Part shown: piece after piece, positions 40,361-48,077 of the stretch
Numbering within the stretch: position 1 is the stretch's first letter
Layout: the number at the start of each line of letters is the position of its first letter
Virus record (IMG/VR): IMGVR_UViG_3300020472_000004
Span: 1 to 48,101 of that record
Strand: one strand, 5' to 3'
Length of the DNA: 48,101 nt
From: a virus
The notes under the pieces: model-generated
Told to the model about the DNA's origin: nothing
What the model saw: only the letters and a program-made list of their open reading frames with translations
Database searches by the model: none
Position numbers and translations under genes: made by a program

Positions 40361-40779
40361 AGTAGTTTTTCAAGCTTAGAACGGATGTCATCTGACTCAT
40401 TACTAGGGTCTTGTTTACAATCAGTTTCTTCTTCCGCTTGCTTCAGATACATAGCCACAGTCTCAATTGTGACCTCCTTGCAAGCCTTTTCAAAGTTTCC
40501 CTCAACACTTGATAATTGCTCTTTAACAGTAATTAGTGTGGTGATGTCGCTCTGAATCCTTGCCAGTTCTTCTTGGAATGACCAGAACATTTGCTGATCT
40601 TCCTCAGATAATTCACGACCAACAAATTTTGAGAGGACAGCATAGAGTTCATTTAACCGACACTGGCTCTGTAGAAGGAATACTTCTAAGAAGTCCAATG
40701 TTTTAGCCCTCATGTGAGAAGGTTTATAAACTTGTGCGTGTTTTGCCGCGTGAAGGATGCGGCGTTGATCAAGGGTCAT
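40357..40779 (-). CDS. Hypothetical helical protein
   Basis: 140 residues, predicted helical, with LDFLEVFLLQSQCRLNELYAV and a coiled-coil-like segment (FWSFQEELARIQSDITTLI), acidic end. No family recognised. It is tightly packed between neighbours with ATGA overlaps and probably works in the early replication group. Confidence 0.6.
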   Translation of the reverse strand: MTLDQRRILHAAKHAQVYKPSHMRAKTLDFLEVFLLQSQCRLNELYAVLSKFVGRELSEEDQQMFWSFQEELARIQSDITTLITVKEQLSSVEGNFEKACKEVTIETVAMYLKQAEEETDCKQDPSNESDDIRSKLEKLL

Positions 40780-40970
40780 GTGAGGTTTAATTTCTTTTGT
40801 ACTTCTGCTAATACATCTGGCGGCAAACCATCGTCTTTAAAGTTGTTGGTTCCCCGGCAAAGACGAACTTGACCGGTGTCTTTTGGGTCTCTCTTCCAGC
40901 AAACGGTGTAAAGAGTAGCCCCGTTAGAGAGAAGCCCTTCAGTATTGTCGATTGTTACTGTCAGGGTCAT
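40776..40970 (-). CDS. Small hypothetical protein
   Basis: 64 residues with a beta-rich pattern (MTLTVTIDNTEGLLS, ATLYTVCWKR) and a short helix at the end (PPDVLAEVQKKL). Overlaps both neighbours by four bases. No family recognised. Confidence 0.55.
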   Translation of the reverse strand: MTLTVTIDNTEGLLSNGATLYTVCWKRDPKDTGQVRLCRGTNNFKDDGLPPDVLAEVQKKLNLT

Positions 40971-41155
40971 AATCTCTTTTTCCAGATTATTGAGGCTTGA
41001 GGATTAGCTGTTTTAGCTTTTTTGTAAGCTTCGTCTTTGGAGAAGCCCCAAAAATTCATATTTTTACCGTCCTCGCCTGGATTACAAACCCAAAATTGAT
41101 GGAGTTTGGCTCTTGGCGGCATACTGTTAGACATAACAGCGATGTTGTAACTCAT
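40967..41155 (-). CDS. Small hypothetical protein
   Basis: 62 residues: LHQFWVCNPGEDGKNMNFWGF and KDEAYKKAKTANPQ give a compact beta-alpha pattern, similar to small single-domain proteins seen in phage replication blocks. An AGGAGG Shine-Dalgarno lies inside the end of the previous gene. Overlaps both neighbours by four bases. Confidence 0.55.
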   Translation of the reverse strand: MSYNIAVMSNSMPPRAKLHQFWVCNPGEDGKNMNFWGFSKDEAYKKAKTANPQASIIWKKRL

Positions 41156-41367
41156 GGAACAACCTCCTGGCTTATAGGCTCTTCGTATTCTTCAAATAAC
41201 CAGTCATCAGCTCTTTTTGCTTCGATCCCTTCCCTTTCTTCTAAGTAAGTACAAACAGCTTCCCTAATTAAGGCAGACATACAAAGACCGGTCTGGGTCT
41301 TGATCTGTTTTAGTTTGTCTGTCTCTTCTTTTGAGAGACGAACTGAAGATGTAATCATCATCATCAC
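41152..41367 (-). CDS. Ribbon-helix-helix (CopG-like) DNA-binding protein
   Basis: 71 residues. SVRLSKEETDKLKQIKTQTG and MSALIREAVCTYLEE form the typical strand-helix-turn-helix of RHH repressors (first strand residues V-R-L, then Ser before the second helix). It likely dimerises on an operator and may control this block or the divergent primase gene. Several in-frame ATGs at the start follow a GGAGGTGGCG Shine-Dalgarno. Confidence 0.75.
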   Translation of the reverse strand: MMMMITSSVRLSKEETDKLKQIKTQTGLCMSALIREAVCTYLEEREGIEAKRADDWLFEEYEEPISQEVVP

Positions 41368-41582
41368 GCCACCTCCTTTTTTATTGGTGGTGTTACATCA
41401 GTAATGCGTATAGTTCCTCGGATTTGTTTACCTTTAGAGGCTTGAAATTTAATCATTCTTGTTAGATGATCAGCGTCTTGAACAAAATAAGATTCTTGAT
41501 AACGACCATTTTCTCCCTCTCCTCCGGGGTGGTTTTCATCAAATAAAACGCTAATTTGTAGGTTTTGCGATTCTTCCATCAC
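41364..41582 (-). CDS. Small hypothetical protein
   Basis: 72 residues: NLQISVLFDENHPGGEGENG and DADHLTRMIKFQASKGKQIRG; a beta-alpha pattern with an EVA end produced by a Shine-Dalgarno embedded in its last codons. Overlaps both neighbours. No family recognised. Confidence 0.55.
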   Translation of the reverse strand: MMEESQNLQISVLFDENHPGGEGENGRYQESYFVQDADHLTRMIKFQASKGKQIRGTIRITDVTPPIKKEVA

Positions 41583-41908
41583 GCCACCTCCCTTTCAATT
41601 TCTGCAAATACTGAAGTCCAATCTTGTTGCGCCCATGTTTTTGTATCTCCCATATCTTTATAGGGTTGAACATGTGGGGGCATCGCTGCCAGAGTTGCGA
41701 TCCATTGCTTTTTAAGAATACTTTTGGACTCTTCCCTACTCTTTTCATCGCTGGTTAAACCTAATTCTCTTAACTGGTTGCCTACTTTTTGATAAGTCTT
41801 GGGGTATCTCGCTGCTACTTCTCTGAGTGGATAGCGTAAAGAATGATCGTGCCAGTATTCCATAAGATGTAATCCATGTAATGTGATGCGCTTTGAGCGC
41901 GTGTTCAT
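41579..41908 (-). CDS. Hypothetical first protein of the minus-strand replication block
   Basis: 109 residues with a helix-turn-helix-like central part (PLREVAARYPKTYQKVGNQLRELG), then a basic helix (SREESKSILKKQWIATLA) and a WAQQDW segment. It is the first gene of the operon facing the primase gene, a usual place for a regulator, but no family is recognised. A GGAGGTGGCG Shine-Dalgarno in its end serves the next gene. Confidence 0.6.
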   Translation of the reverse strand: MNTRSKRITLHGLHLMEYWHDHSLRYPLREVAARYPKTYQKVGNQLRELGLTSDEKSREESKSILKKQWIATLAAMPPHVQPYKDMGDTKTWAQQDWTSVFAEIEREVA

Positions 41909-42006
41909 ATGATACCTACCTAATTACTTTACGTCAAGCAATCAAGGAATAACTTGCTTAGAAAGATTAATGCAATTACTATCTGATTCCCGAGAGATTA
42001 GACAAT
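41909..42006. promoter_or_regulatory. Divergent promoter region, replication block and primase
   Basis: A 98-base gap between two genes facing away from each other. It is AT-rich and holds ACCTACCTAATTACTTTACG near the minus-strand gene, one of the recurrent elements, and GATTAATGCAATTACTAT near the primase. The small ribbon-helix-helix proteins are candidates for binding here. Confidence 0.5.
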
Positions 42007-44334
42007 TTGAAGGAAACTGAAGCCCCAGAAATATTGCAAAACCTTGGTCCCTTGAATGGTTTAGCCAGTGATGTCAGGTTTTTACCGGTATTAGGAAAGA
42101 GACCATACGGCGCGGATAAAATAGAAGCAACGAATTGGAATCGCAATCCAGCTAAGTGGTTAACAGCCCCACAAATTTATGAGTCAAGAGCGTTAGGGCG
42201 TTGGCCTTCGATTGGATTAATGACCGGTAGTAGGGTTGGCGGCTACTGTTGGCTTGACTTCGATGGCAAGGGAGTAAACGAAAAAACAGGTGAGATTATT
42301 AGCGGCAAATTCACATTCAATGAGCTAACCAACTATCAGCTAACTCAGGAAGATCTACTCAAGCATTACAAGTCACCGGTCAATATCAGTGGTAAGAAAG
42401 ATCGAATGCGAATTCTTTACCGAATACCAGCGAAATATGCAGATGAATTATGTAGTAAGTCATTTGACCGAGGAAAACTAGAGATTATTTACGAAGCGAC
42501 AGAGCGAGGACAAAGGCATGGAGTCATTGAAGGAAAGCACCCCGACGGTCAGGAAGAAGGTAAAGATCTCTATTACCGGTGGTTAGACGGTTATTCCCCA
42601 GATGATTTAAAAGTCGCTGATTTACCTACACCAGTCATTGAAGGTTGGTTAAAGGAAATCAATGCACAAGTTAAAGAGGATAAACCTACTGATAACGGAC
42701 CAACTTTCTTTGATTACCTGTCACCGGGTGAACAGAAGAAGTTGCTCTACGAAATGATGGAGTATTGGCCTTACCGAGATGCTCATGGTGGGGTTTATGA
42801 CAAGTTAAAGCGATTAGTTTTAAGTCTTTGGCGCGGGATAGGCGATAAAGAAATATTTGAACATTGGTTAGTCGGTAGTCCTTGGGATTTGAAGTGTGAT
42901 TGGGATGGCACTAAATACAACAGACCACAAAATTATGTGAACGGTGGTTGTTTAGTTGGTTTTGCTGAGTCGTTATTAAGTAGTAAAAGTGATGAAAAAG
43001 TCGCAAAATGGGGCGCGGCGTGGTCATTAGCAGAGAAAAACGGTTGGGAATTACCTAAATGGGCGAAACATTGCCTCCCTCCAAAGATCTTGGCCGAAGG
43101 ACTAATCGAAAAAAGTGCGAAGTTGTCAGTAGAATTAAGTGAAGCACTTACAGCCATTGAGCAATCAGAAGTAAGTCCATCTCAACGACTTCTAGCAATG
43201 CAGAATTTGCGAAAGGAATTGAAGATAAGTAAGCCCGATTTTTCTCAGTTAATATCTATTCTTCAAGTAGAGCTTGATGGAGATAAACAAAGGTCAGCTA
43301 CATTTGCCGAATCAATGGCAAATCGAATTAAGACAGAAGCCATTATCCCCAGATTATTAGCCAAAGGAAGTGTGACTTTATTAGCTGCGGATGGTGGAGT
43401 TGGTAAGACAGCCTTTCTCAACAAGATGGCTGAGTCATTAACTACCGGTAAGGATTTTGCAGGAGGTTTCAAGATTCCCGAGCCTTGTCCTATTTTGTTC
43501 GTTCAAAAGGATGAACCTGAATCAGACGCGCAGGATAAATGGGATGCACAAGGTCTCGAACCCAATGGAAAGTTATTCAATATGATGTGGGACTTCAATC
43601 CCGGTATGTTCCCCGAATTGCGTCAAAAACTGGTCGAAACCGGTGCAAAAGTGATGTTTATGGACAGTTTTGGTTCACTTTTTGGCGAAAGTGGCACTTC
43701 TTTAAACGATGCAGAAATGGGCCTATACGTATATATGTTGAACCGGTTAGCTAGTGAATTGAATATCGCGATTGTTGTTACCCATCATTTGAAGAAAGAC
43801 CAAAGTAGACAGAGAGCCGGGCAAGCACCAGCTCCTAGAAATGTGACTAAGAATGATCTCTATGGATCGGCTTACTTAGTGAATGGGGCAAGTTCTGTTT
43901 GGGGTTTATGGAAAGAGCAGGGTAATGGTTTTGGTCCAGAGGAAGATGATAATGCTCCTACTTTGGTCTTAAAAGTTCTAAAGAATCGGAACGGTATTAA
44001 TGAAACCGGTGAGAAGTTCACTTTTCTAGGTAATAAAGAGGATATGAGTTTTGAGTTTGTATCCATGAACGGAGGAACTCATACCTTGACCGAGTTAGAT
44101 AAGTTGCAAGATCAAATGCTCAAGATCCTAAGCACTAAACTCGAATCAACAGTTGCAGTTAGTTTAGATGAGTTAAGAGGATTGTTAGCGGGTAGTTTCA
44201 GTCAAGCAGCCATACGAAAAGAAGCTAAGACTTTAGTGAAGAACGCTGCAACAACAGGGATTGCGAGGGTTAAGGGTAGTGCTAAGAAAGGTGGTGGCAA
44301 TCCTGGCTGGAAGTATTACAGACCGAAGAATTAA
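42007..44334 (+). CDS. Bifunctional primase-polymerase and RepA/DnaB-like helicase
   Basis: 775 residues from TTG 42007. N-terminal prim-pol (AEP) domain with CWLDFDGKG (two Asp, about residues 84 and 86), KKDRMRILYRIP and GQRHGVIEGKHPDG. A linker follows at about 230-440. The helicase part has Walker A AADGGVGKTAF near 458, Walker B VMFMDSFGS near 548, and THHLKKDQSR near 595. The C-terminus is a small DNA-binding-like domain with KGGGNPGW. It would prime and unwind the origin. It is the first gene of the plus-strand early block; the candidate origin repeats follow it. Confidence 0.88.
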   Translation: MKETEAPEILQNLGPLNGLASDVRFLPVLGKRPYGADKIEATNWNRNPAKWLTAPQIYESRALGRWPSIGLMTGSRVGGYCWLDFDGKGVNEKTGEIISGKFTFNELTNYQLTQEDLLKHYKSPVNISGKKDRMRILYRIPAKYADELCSKSFDRGKLEIIYEATERGQRHGVIEGKHPDGQEEGKDLYYRWLDGYSPDDLKVADLPTPVIEGWLKEINAQVKEDKPTDNGPTFFDYLSPGEQKKLLYEMMEYWPYRDAHGGVYDKLKRLVLSLWRGIGDKEIFEHWLVGSPWDLKCDWDGTKYNRPQNYVNGGCLVGFAESLLSSKSDEKVAKWGAAWSLAEKNGWELPKWAKHCLPPKILAEGLIEKSAKLSVELSEALTAIEQSEVSPSQRLLAMQNLRKELKISKPDFSQLISILQVELDGDKQRSATFAESMANRIKTEAIIPRLLAKGSVTLLAADGGVGKTAFLNKMAESLTTGKDFAGGFKIPEPCPILFVQKDEPESDAQDKWDAQGLEPNGKLFNMMWDFNPGMFPELRQKLVETGAKVMFMDSFGSLFGESGTSLNDAEMGLYVYMLNRLASELNIAIVVTHHLKKDQSRQRAGQAPAPRNVTKNDLYGSAYLVNGASSVWGLWKEQGNGFGPEEDDNAPTLVLKVLKNRNGINETGEKFTFLGNKEDMSFEFVSMNGGTHTLTELDKLQDQMLKILSTKLESTVAVSLDELRGLLAGSFSQAAIRKEAKTLVKNAATTGIARVKGSAKKGGGNPGWKYYRPKN

Positions 44335-44358
44335 AAAGTTCGAGGGGTCTCGCACAAG

Positions 44359-44512
44359 GCACTAAACCTAGTTTTTTTCGCTGTAATCGCTTGGGGTGGA
44401 AGAGGTTTCGCAATGCACTAAACTGGTAATAGCAAGAGTGCATGAGTTTAGTGCATCGTGAGATCCCTTGTAGTAGAACGGCTTAGAAGAAAAATAACCT
44501 AGTTTAGTGCAT
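44359..44512. repeat. Array of four GCACTAAAC repeats in direct and inverted order
   Basis: Copies: GGCACTAAACCTAGTTT (from 44358) and ATGCACTAAACTGGT (from 44413) on the plus strand, GAGTTTAGTGCAT (44444-44456) and AACCTAGTTTAGTGCAT (44496-44512) on the minus strand. The second and third form a perfect 12-bp inverted repeat (44413-44424 and 44445-44456) with 20 bases between. The whole gap of about 311 bases (44335-44645) has no gene. Iteron-like arrays next to a primase-helicase are typical of origins or of autoregulatory operators. Confidence 0.65.
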
Positions 44513-44645
44513 ATATTACACACCCCCCTTACCTACTATTTTCTAATTAACTGAGTAACAAAAGTTACATTGATTGCTTTACTAACTTATTCGTATAACA
44601 TACATAGGTAATTAGCTACAACTTAATTTAATTCCATTACATCTA

Positions 44646-45347
44646 ATGAGCCCAACTATCACAGTTGCAGATCCCGTATCACCAGTCAAAGAGAGTGACT
44701 TCCTCGGTAATTTATCTTTTGGTAGAAAGCAGTTCAGTTTATCTTTCAGGGTATGGTCCAAACAATATTCACAACCTGAACTTATCCTTCTAGGTAAGAC
44801 AGTTTTAGAAACTAACGCACTCCATAGCTCACAGATCTCAGGTTTCCAAAGAGATACACTACGAGACCCTAGCCCTAAACTATTAGTTGCCCTGGGGCTA
44901 GTGATGCAAGCTATCGCAAGAACACAGGGAGTTAAAGGATTACCTAGAGGGAAGAAGATACCAGCAACACTTGATCACCTATGGAGAGATAAGCAATATA
45001 TGAGGAACGCTGATAGTAGCCCAATGGGACCAACTGATATGTTTTCTACTTTCGCAGGTATTACAGATATAGGAATCTCAAGTGCTAAATCAATACCAGT
45101 GAAGAAAGAGAAAGCGGTTGCCAAAGCCCTCGGTAAATATATGAGGTTAGCTCTAGCCAAAGCAGACATTGATTACGTATCAGAGATTATGACGTTAAAG
45201 AAGAAGTCAAAGACTATCGAAGCACTTGTATTAAATAAACCAGTATCAGGAGCAGCTATTGTTGCAGACTTAAGCGCATTGGCAAGATTAGCGAAACTTG
45301 GTGAAGAAGATATATGGGGTATAGCCATATCACCTTTACTTAACTAG
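44646..45347 (+). CDS. Hypothetical protein after the repeat array
   Basis: 233 residues, starting after a CATTACATCTA leader shared with other early genes. ALHSSQISGFQRDTLRDPSPKLLVALG looks like a helix-turn-helix-like unit seen in cyanobacterial proteins, followed by a helical basic region. It may be the protein that binds the array just upstream, but no family is certain. Confidence 0.55.
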   Translation: MSPTITVADPVSPVKESDFLGNLSFGRKQFSLSFRVWSKQYSQPELILLGKTVLETNALHSSQISGFQRDTLRDPSPKLLVALGLVMQAIARTQGVKGLPRGKKIPATLDHLWRDKQYMRNADSSPMGPTDMFSTFAGITDIGISSAKSIPVKKEKAVAKALGKYMRLALAKADIDYVSEIMTLKKKSKTIEALVLNKPVSGAAIVADLSALARLAKLGEEDIWGIAISPLLN

Positions 45348-45349
45348 GG

Positions 45350-45369
45350 TATAATGTAGATAAGTAATT
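45350..45369 (+). promoter_or_regulatory. Possible promoter of the RHH gene
   Basis: TATAAT at 45350-45355 is followed by GTAGATAAGTAATT and the ATG 14 bases later. The transcript would have almost no leader. No -35 box is evident. It lies three bases after the previous gene. Confidence 0.4.
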
Positions 45370-45609
45370 ATGTCACTAATGACTGAAGAATTAAAGACAA
45401 GACCTAGCGGTGGTTTGCAGAAGTTGCATCACTGGAATAGTCCAAAAAGGCAGCGAACACTGAGCTTGACAGATGAAGGTTGGGACACTGCATCAGAGCT
45501 AGCCATGGAAAGTAATACAAACCGGTCCGAAGTTGTAGAGATTGTCCTCCGCTATATCAAGGAAGAAAAACTCGATCTTATCGACATTCGTAAAGATATC
45601 CTAACTTAA
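45370..45609 (+). CDS. Ribbon-helix-helix (CopG-like) DNA-binding protein
   Basis: 79 residues. RQRTLSLTDEGWDTASELAM, then NRSEVVEIVLRYI, is a typical RHH unit (first strand residues T-L-S-L, the Asn-Arg-Ser-Glu cap). It is a small regulator that probably dimerises and represses transcription, perhaps its own. Second RHH protein in the window, placed between the array-flanking gene and the SSB. Confidence 0.75.
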   Translation: MSLMTEELKTRPSGGLQKLHHWNSPKRQRTLSLTDEGWDTASELAMESNTNRSEVVEIVLRYIKEEKLDLIDIRKDILT

Positions 45610-45681
45610 TTAAGTAATTACCTAACTAAGGTATATACTAGGAAAGCCAATCTCGAGCGATACGCTCTACTCGCAATTTTC

Positions 45682-46305
45682 ATGGGCTTACTCAGTAAAG
45701 AATCAAAGGAGGCGTTTGCTAAACGCCAAGCTAATACCGGTAGTGGTGGTAGCAGATACCTCAACACCAAAGATTTAAATGAAGAAGGTACTAGGATTAC
45801 TTTCTTAGGAGATGAGAATCATACTATTAATGGTTTTGGTGTTTGGTGTGACCGTAAGGGCGGTGGTAAGAAGATTAATCTCCGTACTCCTACCAAGTTA
45901 AGCAAGACTGAATTAGAAGAAAGAGCAAATGAAGTTGGTGCAGTTGCTCCAACTGAAGGGCAAAAAGAGTTCTACGCTTTTACAGTTTGGAACTATGCAG
46001 AGGAAGCAGTTCAAATCTTTGAATTTAACCAGTCAGGTTTAATTGGTCCTGTTGTTTCCTTCGTAACTGATGTAGAAGTTGAAGGTAACGAGGAAGAATA
46101 CGATATGAAGCTTACTAAGACTAAGACCGGTAATGATCCAAGAGATGTGCGTTATACTGCTGTTCCTCTAGCAAGCGGTAAGAGAAAGCAAGCAGCTACT
46201 AAGAAGAAGATTGAAGCTGCATTTGATGAAGTAGTTGATGCAGGTTACGAAATCTCTGAGTTATTCAATCCAGAGGGCGATCCCTTTAGTTCTGATCTAA
46301 AATAA
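45682..46305 (+). CDS. Probable single-stranded DNA-binding protein
   Basis: 207 residues. RITFLGDENHTINGFGVW and KEFYAFTVWNYAEEAVQIFEF, then SFVTDVEVEGNEEEYDMKLTKTKTGND and RYTAVPLASGKRKQA, are the strand pattern of phage SSBs of the T4 gp32/T7 gp2.5 type. The end is acidic and includes DPFSSD, which might contact replication partners. Location between the regulator and the nuclease supports a replication role. A terminator follows. Confidence 0.65.
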   Translation: MGLLSKESKEAFAKRQANTGSGGSRYLNTKDLNEEGTRITFLGDENHTINGFGVWCDRKGGGKKINLRTPTKLSKTELEERANEVGAVAPTEGQKEFYAFTVWNYAEEAVQIFEFNQSGLIGPVVSFVTDVEVEGNEEEYDMKLTKTKTGNDPRDVRYTAVPLASGKRKQAATKKKIEAAFDEVVDAGYEISELFNPEGDPFSSDLK

Positions 46306-46326
46306 CTTAACTCGGTCAAGTCATAG

Positions 46327-46351
46327 AGCCTCGCAAGTAGCGGGGCTTTTT
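46327..46351 (+). terminator. Terminator after the SSB gene
   Basis: AGCCTCGC pairs with GCGGGGCT (one G-U) around AAGTA and is followed by TTTTT. Placed 22 bases after the SSB stop. Confidence 0.85.
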
Positions 46352-46355
46352 ACTC

Positions 46356-46553
46356 ATGAAGGGATTTATCTTACAAAACCAGTCTCAAGAATACTTATGT
46401 GATCCTGATTTTTATGATGAGCAATTTCATCAATTTACCAGTGACATCAGTAAAGCAAGGACTTGGACTAATCAAGACCAAGCGAACAGTGCTTGTGTTG
46501 CGTGGGAGTTAATACATCAAGAGTTAACTCATGTCATTCCATTTACTAAATGA
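46356..46553 (+). CDS. Small hypothetical protein before the nuclease
   Basis: 65 residues: GFILQNQSQEYLCDPDFYDE, then ISKARTWTNQDQANSACVAWELI. A common small family in cyanophages, with 'F-ArTW' and a helical end. Function unknown; it starts directly after the terminator and is three bases from the nuclease gene. Confidence 0.55.
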   Translation: MKGFILQNQSQEYLCDPDFYDEQFHQFTSDISKARTWTNQDQANSACVAWELIHQELTHVIPFTK

Positions 46554-46556
46554 TTT

Positions 46557-47228
46557 ATGGTAATTCGCAAAAGACGAGTTAAAAGGCATGACAATAAGAG
46601 GGGTTATTCCGTTGATGGATATGACCAGCCATTTGTAGGCATCACAACCTTATTAGGTAAAACCAAAGATGAAGAATCTAAAGCAGCATTGCACAACTGG
46701 CTTAAGCGTCCTGACTCCAAGGCAAAAACTAAACAAGCTTGTGAGCGAGGCAGCTACGCGCACCGAACTATGGAGCAATACGGGCAAGGAATACCAGTCA
46801 ATAAGGGTCAAGCCTATGCCTTGTTTAAAGGTTACGTCGATCCATTAGTTGATTGGTTTGATAGCAACGTGACTGCGGTTCTGGCGCAGGAAGAGGCAGT
46901 CTTTCACCCCGATGGTTTCGCTGGTACTTATGACCTGCTGGCGACGCTTAAAGAACATGGTGATCAACCAGTCTTGTGTGACTACAAAACATCTCAACGA
47001 TCTCGGCTAGCTAATTCAATGTTGACGCATGATTATTGTTGTCAGCTAGCTGCGTATTGTCTTTGCTTACGAGATAGTGAGGTGAATTTACCGGTTGAAA
47101 GAGCGTTATTAGTTATCTCGGTGAACGGAAAACTTGAAACGAAATACATTGGACCGGGACCAATGAAGGCATATCAAAATGCCTTTATGGATCGGGTTCT
47201 TGAATACAAACAGCTTTATACACAATGA
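46557..47228 (+). CDS. RecB/Cas4-like PD-(D/E)XK nuclease
   Basis: 223 residues. The catalytic pattern is visible: AHRTMEQYG (first His helix), GFAGTYDLLATL (Asp), VLCDYKTSQ (Asp-x-Lys) and CCQLAAYCLCL (the Gln-x-x-x-Tyr of RecB/Cas4-type enzymes). It would degrade or process DNA ends in recombination or replication. No iron-sulfur cysteine cluster of the true Cas4 type is obvious, so it is a phage exonuclease of that fold. Next gene overlaps by four bases (ATGA). Confidence 0.8.
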   Translation: MVIRKRRVKRHDNKRGYSVDGYDQPFVGITTLLGKTKDEESKAALHNWLKRPDSKAKTKQACERGSYAHRTMEQYGQGIPVNKGQAYALFKGYVDPLVDWFDSNVTAVLAQEEAVFHPDGFAGTYDLLATLKEHGDQPVLCDYKTSQRSRLANSMLTHDYCCQLAAYCLCLRDSEVNLPVERALLVISVNGKLETKYIGPGPMKAYQNAFMDRVLEYKQLYTQ

Positions 47229-47506
47229 ATTACTTAAATAGGTTAAGTCAGCTAGTTTTAAGGTACTTCTCACATACCAGTCCTTTGATTGAAACAACTA
47301 CTCTGACCATTGTTTTCAAGGATCTCGGGACAAGACAGTTTATTTTTCGCAGGGTGTTAGAAAACATCGAAATCTGTGAAATTCTCAACGCTATCTTTGA
47401 AGAGCATGAAGGGGATGAAATAGCGGGAGATGTGGAAGTGTTTCGCTACCACCGAAATGATCGACAAGAGAATGAGAGTGTCAATTATTTACCAGTTCCT
47501 GACTAG
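47225..47506 (+). CDS. Hypothetical protein after the nuclease
   Basis: 93 residues, beta-alpha pattern: TTTLTIVFKDLGTRQFIFRR, then EICEILNAIFEEHEGDEI and a charged end. Coupled to the nuclease by an ATGA overlap. No family recognised. Confidence 0.55.
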   Translation: MNYLNRLSQLVLRYFSHTSPLIETTTLTIVFKDLGTRQFIFRRVLENIEICEILNAIFEEHEGDEIAGDVEVFRYHRNDRQENESVNYLPVPD

Positions 47507-47507
47507 A

Positions 47508-47617
47508 TTAGGATCTCGAAGTAAAATAGTTATTAGGATCTTGAGGCAAAAGAGTTTTGTTTCTCTCTTGGTAAGGGTCTCGATCAAAAACAGTTAGGGT
47601 CTTGATCGAAAACAGTT
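47508..47617 (+). repeat. Four iteron-like repeats TTAGGNTCTNGA
   Basis: Copies start at 47508, 47533, 47572 and 47594: TTAGGATCTCGA, TTAGGATCTTGA, TAAGGGTCTCGA and TTAGGGTCTTGA, each followed by an A-rich stretch and AGTT. Spacing is 25, 39 and 22 bases, so two pairs at close to 2 helical turns and one irregular gap. Next to them lies an AT-rich stretch, as in iteron-type origins. Confidence 0.65.
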
Positions 47618-47639
47618 TGTTTTTCACACATACACACAC

Positions 47640-47814
47640 AGAATTAGAGTTGTATTATGATTTGATTATATAAATTCATACATAATATTTTTACTAAATA
47701 TTATAATATATACGCAATCACTATCTAATTGTTATTACTTTAATTCCTTATGTATTACTAATAGATAGGCTAATCGTTATTTAATTCTTATTACCTTCAT
47801 TCTGATTTTATTTC
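47640..47814. other. AT-rich stretch beside the iterons, candidate unwinding element
   Basis: By eye about four fifths A+T, with TATATAAATTCATAC, TTATAATATATACGC and two copies of an ATTGTTATTACTTTAATTCC-type unit (the second is CGTTATTTAATTCTTATTACC). The whole gene-free gap is 47507-47814. It may be a duplex-unwinding region of an origin. Confidence 0.5.
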
Positions 47815-47967
47815 ATGGCGAAACATAGCAAGCCCGCAAAACTCACAATATGCCGGGATAGTTTGGACCGGTGGCAAGTAACCACGCATAAACAAACCGG
47901 CCAAAGTTTCCAAAGCTTTGACAGTTTGAGCGCGGCTATGTCGTATTCGTATTCTCTGATCAGCTAA
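47815..47967 (+). CDS. 50-residue hypothetical protein
   Basis: ATG 47815 to TAA 47967, after the AT-rich stretch. Product: KPAKLTICRDSLDRWQVTTH, then QSFQSFDSLSAAMSYSYS. A short strand-like pattern as in small phage proteins, and ACCGGT-type sites in its DNA. No family; coding probability moderate. Confidence 0.45.
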   Translation: MAKHSKPAKLTICRDSLDRWQVTTHKQTGQSFQSFDSLSAAMSYSYSLIS

Positions 47968-48077
47968 GGCATAGGCAAAAAGCGCGGTTGATACTATTTA
48001 TATATGTACTTACGTAATTATCACTATATGTAACGAGTTACTACCTAACTAGGTAGCTGAGTTCTAATTGTCAACTA
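47968..48077 (+). promoter_or_regulatory. Promoter/leader region of the DUF932 gene across the circular junction
   Basis: This stretch continues into base 1 when the ends are joined, giving a leader of about 180 bases. It holds ACTTACGTAATTATCACTATA and GTAACGAGTTACTACCTAACTAGG (recurrent element type, described in parts) and a TATATATG at about 47998-48005 that could be a -10 region. No gene is seen. Confidence 0.4.

Noticed and set aside
46557-47228. True Cas4 of a CRISPR system
   Set aside because: The RecB-type catalytic residues are present but no clear iron-sulfur cysteines, no other cas gene and no repeat array; it fits a phage nuclease.
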